A stretch of 64,000 nt of DNA from Acidobacteriota bacterium (GTDB taxonomy: Bacteria; Acidobacteriota; Terriglobia; Terriglobales; Acidobacteriaceae). Every line of letters begins with the position of its first letter. The first letter of the stretch is position 1. Shown piece by piece: positions 60,928 through 64,000 of the stretch. The stretch spans positions 62,001 to 126,000 of the forward strand of contig JAJZVX010000004.1 of assembly GCA_021846985.1 (NCBI GenBank), read 5' to 3'. The notes under the pieces are model-generated. The model did not search any database. It was not told the DNA's origin and saw only the letters and a program-made list of their open reading frames with translations. The position numbers were made by a program, and so were the translations under genes.

Positions 60928-61878
60928 CTACCGGCGCATGCCTCCGCCGTGGAAGCCTCCGCCACCAAAACCACCACCCCCGGAAAAACCGCCGAAGCCT
61001 CCGTGGCCCATCGCACCAGCTCGCGGCCCAGGAGCCACACGGTTACGGTAGTAGCCGCCGTAGTAGCCGCCGCCGTAATACATCCCCCCCCATATGCCGC
61101 CATACCACGGCGGGAAAAAGCCAAATCCAAACGGACTCCAGTAGGGATCCATTCCAATAAAGGTGTAATCCCAGGCCCAGGGATCCCAGTACCAGCCCGG
61201 ATCGAATCCCGACATGCCGGCATACTGCGGAGCAAGCTCGTTGTTGGCCTCGGCCAGATACTGCGACCGCAGACTGTTCCAGTTATAAAGATCGTCCCTG
61301 GCATCGCCCATATCGAAGCTCTGCGGCTTCTCCGCGGTGAGCGGCTTGTCTGTCTCGTTCGGGGACAAGAAGAACTGGTGATGGCCCTTCACGACCTTGT
61401 ACTTGCCATCGACCACCTCTACCGCCGCCTTGCCTTTAAACACGATGACCTTGGGGTGGCTGGCGTCAAACTCGTAGTAACCCGTCTGGATCATCTGCGT
61501 GATGACGCCGCCGTCTACAACTTCCAGGTCGTTCTGCTTGTAGAGTTCGTCCACCTCCATGGCCGCGCGGCCGCGCAAAAGTTCAACCTGTGTATGCGTA
61601 AGATCGGGGATGAGCATCTCTACCGCGCTATTATTGTCCAAACGCAGAAAGACGCCTGGCGTCAGCAACATCTCCGCTTTTCCATCCTTCGTGCTCAGCA
61701 CCTGGCCGGACTTCAGGGTCACACTGCCCACGTCATGCGGATGCAAGGGTTGCATGCCAAGAAAAACCGCCCCTTCAACGTAATTCAGCGCCCCGGGACC
61801 GGGCTGTTGCTGACCAAAGGCAGGAATGCTGAGAATCAGGGCGCCAAGCATCGCCAAATTCTTCCACCTGGGCATCAT
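60928..61878 (-). CDS. FecR-like secreted protein with Gly/Tyr-rich tail
   Basis: 316 aa from MMPRWKNLAM; GAGGT lies seven bases upstream. Signal peptide about 1-22 (LGALILSIPAFGQ). Residues about 30-175 resemble a FecR/cupin-like sheet domain: NYVEGAVFLGMQPLHPHDVG, then MLLTPGVFLRLDNNSAVEM, IPDLTHTQVELLRGRAAMEV. The last 90 residues are Trp/Tyr/Gly-rich (PGWYWDPWAWDYTF, YYGGGYYGGYYRNR) and end in Gly-Phe repeats (GGFGGFSGGGGFGGGGF). A structural or surface role is likely; no sigma or anti-sigma gene is adjacent. Function not established. Confidence 0.7.
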   Translation of the reverse strand: MMPRWKNLAMLGALILSIPAFGQQQPGPGALNYVEGAVFLGMQPLHPHDVGSVTLKSGQVLSTKDGKAEMLLTPGVFLRLDNNSAVEMLIPDLTHTQVELLRGRAAMEVDELYKQNDLEVVDGGVITQMIQTGYYEFDASHPKVIVFKGKAAVEVVDGKYKVVKGHHQFFLSPNETDKPLTAEKPQSFDMGDARDDLYNWNSLRSQYLAEANNELAPQYAGMSGFDPGWYWDPWAWDYTFIGMDPYWSPFGFGFFPPWYGGIWGGMYYGGGYYGGYYRNRVAPGPRAGAMGHGGFGGFSGGGGFGGGGFHGGGMRR

Positions 61879-62102
61879 CTTTTTTACCTCGCACCTGTAT
61901 AAATGGGTTTTGCCGTAAAAAGTTCCGGTCTGAAATCTGCACCGGCACAAGGCGTTTGCATCTTGCGAAAATAGAAAAATGTTATGACTCATTAGTCGCA
62001 CCCGCCATCGGCGAGTCGTGATGACGCCATCTCCCCAGGCTCCAGGCGCTACACTTCTCTGGAGAACCTTCGGCCATCCCGGCCCCAGGAAAGGAATCCC
62101 GT

Positions 62103-62585
62103 ATGACCGAACCTGGCACTCTTGAAGCGCTTGTTGACCAGCAAGTTGTAGCCGCCATGAAGGCCCGTCAGGCTGAGCGCACCACCACCCTGCGGCTTAT
62201 TAAGAATACTCTCAAAAACAAGGCTATCGAAAAACGCTCTCCGCTGACACCTCCCGAATCAGAACAGGCGCTGGCCTCCATGATCAAGCAGCGCCGCGAC
62301 TCCATCGACCAGTTCACCAAAGGCAACCGCCCCGAGCTCGCCGCCAAAGAGGCCTCCGAGATCGCCATCATCGAGGAGTTTCTGCCCAAAGCCCTCGACG
62401 CGGCTGGCCTTTCTGCGCTTGTCTCACAGGCGCTGGCCGAGTTCGCTTCCACCTCCGGCCACGCGCTGACACCCAAAGACATGGGCCCGGCTATGAAAGC
62501 TGTCCAGGCCAGATTGCAGGCCAGCGGCGCCCGCGCCGAAGGCCGCCTGGTCAGCGAACTGGTGAAGAAGGCGCTGGCGGGATAA
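62103..62585 (+). CDS. GatB/YqeY domain protein
   Basis: 160 aa. AAAGGAA lies seven bases before ATG. The YqeY pattern is present: LVDQQVVAAMKARQAERTTT, LRLIKNTLKNKAIEKR, IKQRRDSIDQFTKGNRPELA and EIAIIEEFLPK, in that order. Cytoplasmic. The family is thought to relate to the tRNA amidotransferase GatB tail but its precise task is unknown. A terminator follows, shared with the convergent GH5 paralogue. Confidence 0.9.
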   Translation: MTEPGTLEALVDQQVVAAMKARQAERTTTLRLIKNTLKNKAIEKRSPLTPPESEQALASMIKQRRDSIDQFTKGNRPELAAKEASEIAIIEEFLPKALDAAGLSALVSQALAEFASTSGHALTPKDMGPAMKAVQARLQASGARAEGRLVSELVKKALAG

Positions 62586-62619
62586 GCCTCTGCGCCCGCC
62601 ATGGAGACGCCGGGAGACA

Positions 62620-62657
62620 AAACGCGCCCGCCCCTCAACGACCAGGGCGGGCGCTTT
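62620..62657. terminator. Terminator between YqeY-like and GH5 genes
   Basis: Perfect 10-bp stem GCGCCCGCCC (62624-62633) / GGGCGGGCGC (62645-62654) with an 11-base loop, preceded by AAAAC and followed by TTTG on the + strand. Confidence 0.8.
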
Positions 62658-62674
62658 GTGTTGAACGCAGGCGG

Positions 62675-63826
62675 CTACCTCACGCCCGTCATCCGCCGGA
62701 TGTGCGCCTGCAAAATCAACGCGCGCTGGTGCATGTCGGCGGCGGAGTTTTCGCCCGTGTCCAGCCCGTCGTAGTAGAGCGCCCACCACTCGCCACCCTC
62801 GCCCGGCACCGGGAAGAGCTTGCCCGGCGCAATGTGCGCGCGCAGCGCCCAGAACATATCGCCGGCCACGCCGGGATTCTGCTCGACCTCCGACAGATGC
62901 TTCTCCAGGTTCGCAACCGTCGTGTTGGAGCGGTCCCACCCGAACTCCTCGACGATAAAGGCCTTGCCGGCCTTCGTTACCTTGGCTGCGTCCGTCGCCA
63001 GGTTCCAGGGATTTTTCCAGTGCTCGTAGTAATGCTGCACGTAGATGTCGGCGTCCTTCTCAGCCAGGCGCTCCGGGATCGCCGCCGAGGCGACCAGCAC
63101 ATTCCCGTTGATCACCAGGTGGTTGGGATCGAGCGACTTGATATAGGAGCAGATGCGGTTCTCCCACCACACCGGCGAGTCGCCGATCTCGTTGTCGGTC
63201 TCCCAGGCAAAGATAGCCGGATCGTCCTTGTAGGCCACGCCCGTGATGCTGTTCACGCGCGTAACAACCTTGTGAATAAACTGCTCGAAGTCCGAAACCA
63301 CCTGATCGTCGTAGAAGCTTTTGTTGCCGCGCCAGTGCGAAAAAACGTCGCGTCCGCCTACGTAGTAATCCTGCTGGCTGACCAGCACCAGATCGAGCCG
63401 AATGCCATGCTCGCCGGCCGACTTGACCACGTAGTCGAGCTGCCGGAGAGCCGCTTCGTTGAAGACGCCGAGTTGGGGCTCGATGGCCAGCGGGCTACCC
63501 TGCGTGCCGGCCGAGTAGACACGGGCCACGGTACCGCCCATCTTGTGCAGCGTCTCGAAGGCGTCGTCGATCGCCCAGTGAGAGGGATAGAAGGCGTCGA
63601 TCCTGCCGGTTATGGAGCAGATCAGGCTATAGCGGTTGCTGGCCAGGTTCACATTATCCAGGTTGCCGCCGGCAAACCGGAACGGCTTGCCGTTCAGCAT
63701 CAGCCGCGCGCCCGACCGGGTCACGAAGCCGCTAAGCTTGCTGCTCGCCGCGCTTGTCTGCGCAAATACGCACGAGCAGAGGAGCATCACGGCGGAGAAG
63801 GCTAGCGCCTTGCAGATTCTTGTCAT
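62675..63826 (-). CDS. Secreted GH5-type glycoside hydrolase (mannanase/cellulase-like)
   Basis: 383 aa from ATG 63826 (GAGGT about five bases upstream; a GTG just before is possible). Signal peptide about 1-23 (AFSAVMLLCSCVFA). (beta/alpha)8 domain starts FVTRSGARLMLNGKPFRFAG. The acid/base Asn-Glu lies in FAWETDNEIGD, and the nucleophile Glu in FIVEEFGWDRS. Both match GH5 mannanase-like enzymes. It is a paralogue of the GH5 gene at 21465-22991 but lacks the FN3-like tail and keeps the Glu that the other copy has lost. No regulator adjacent. The start lies 174 bases from the right edge of the window; nothing coding is seen between. Confidence 0.88.
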   Translation of the reverse strand: MTRICKALAFSAVMLLCSCVFAQTSAASSKLSGFVTRSGARLMLNGKPFRFAGGNLDNVNLASNRYSLICSITGRIDAFYPSHWAIDDAFETLHKMGGTVARVYSAGTQGSPLAIEPQLGVFNEAALRQLDYVVKSAGEHGIRLDLVLVSQQDYYVGGRDVFSHWRGNKSFYDDQVVSDFEQFIHKVVTRVNSITGVAYKDDPAIFAWETDNEIGDSPVWWENRICSYIKSLDPNHLVINGNVLVASAAIPERLAEKDADIYVQHYYEHWKNPWNLATDAAKVTKAGKAFIVEEFGWDRSNTTVANLEKHLSEVEQNPGVAGDMFWALRAHIAPGKLFPVPGEGGEWWALYYDGLDTGENSAADMHQRALILQAHIRRMTGVR

Positions 63827-64000
63827 CACTACCTCGCAGGGTCCGTGTGAATTTGGGCATCATCATTACGCCATCGCGCCGAACCGGTCAAGGCAACCAG
63901 AAATTCCTTGTCCCCTGGAGAGCCTTGCATCGACTCCATGCACCCAATCCCAGCCGATATCCTCCACAGCTTTGCGCTTGTGCGGATTCTGCCTTTTCGC

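Noticed and set aside
1..64000. tRNA, rRNA, CRISPR arrays, insertion sequences or prophage genes
   Set aside because: I found no cloverleaf-like pattern, repeated spacer array, transposase or integrase by reading; a tRNAscan or ISfinder run would be needed to exclude short or degenerate cases.
63830..64000. Possible regulator site upstream of the second GH5 gene
   Set aside because: No palindrome like TGTCAATTGACA and no clear promoter could be seen in the 171 bases.

Overview
The window reads as a chromosomal segment of a GC-rich, Gram-negative soil-type bacterium, most likely an Acidobacteriota (Terriglobia/Acidobacteriaceae-like). This is an inference from gene content. The lipid A gene lpxB and the Kdo gene kdsD imply an outer membrane. 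There are many secreted glycoside hydrolases (two related GH5-type enzymes, a GH16, a clan-A enzyme and a GH3), acidobacterial-type DUF4136, BON and FecR-like secreted proteins, and a short rpoZ. I see no rRNA, tRNA, CRISPR array, insertion sequence, integrase or phage gene. Almost all DNA is tightly packed housekeeping and accessory genes.

Layout. 1-3.2 kb: a secreted DUF4136 protein cut by the window edge, then ugd-uxs (UDP-glucose to UDP-glucuronate to UDP-xylose). 3.5-11.5 kb: manA overlapping an HD hydrolase, an outer-membrane beta-barrel, pgi, a BON/glycine-zipper envelope protein and a PpiD/SurA-type foldase closed by a perfect terminator. 11.6-14.5 kb: a small helix-turn-helix protein, an iron-dependent alcohol dehydrogenase, an AT-rich hairpin-bearing gap and an RlpA-like protein. 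14.6-18 kb: lpxB followed by an M1-peptidase-like protein that has lost its zinc site. 18-23 kb: a lipoprotein amidohydrolase, an HGSNAT-like acyltransferase, and a TetR gene divergent from a GH5 enzyme across a palindromic promoter. 23-24.8 kb: rho and rpoZ.

25-30.6 kb: a compact cheA-cheW-cheY-cheB-cheR operon without a receptor gene in the window. 30.6-42.4 kb: a PIG-L-type deacetylase, a three-domain acyl-activating/ACP/acyltransferase fusion, a short secreted ORF running into a Nei-type DNA glycosylase, a class A penicillin-binding protein, proS, kdsD, a TlpA-like thioredoxin and tpiA. 42.4-48.4 kb: a divergent pair of secreted glycoside hydrolases, malQ and a DHH phosphoesterase. 48.7-55.5 kb: a five-gene co-directional run (CPBP protease, penicillin acylase-like protein, PTPS-related membrane protein, ispA, MIP18/SufT-like protein) followed by a compact inverted-repeat element. 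55.6-64 kb: a small membrane protein, GH3 beta-glucosidase, a zinc-ribbon/coiled-coil protein, a penicillin-binding-protein-like serine hydrolase, a FecR-like protein, a YqeY-like protein and a second GH5 enzyme.

Together the genes serve envelope and surface-polysaccharide building (ugd, uxs, manA, lpxB, kdsD, class A PBP, RlpA, ispA), sugar catabolism (glycoside hydrolases, malQ, pgi, tpiA) and chemosensory control. The most unusual observations are the zinc-less M1 paralogue, the GH5 copy whose predicted acid/base Glu is replaced by Met, the fatty-acid activation/acyl-transfer fusion, and the palindrome that supplies both -35 boxes of a divergent promoter. I found no clearly novel multi-gene defence or mobile system.
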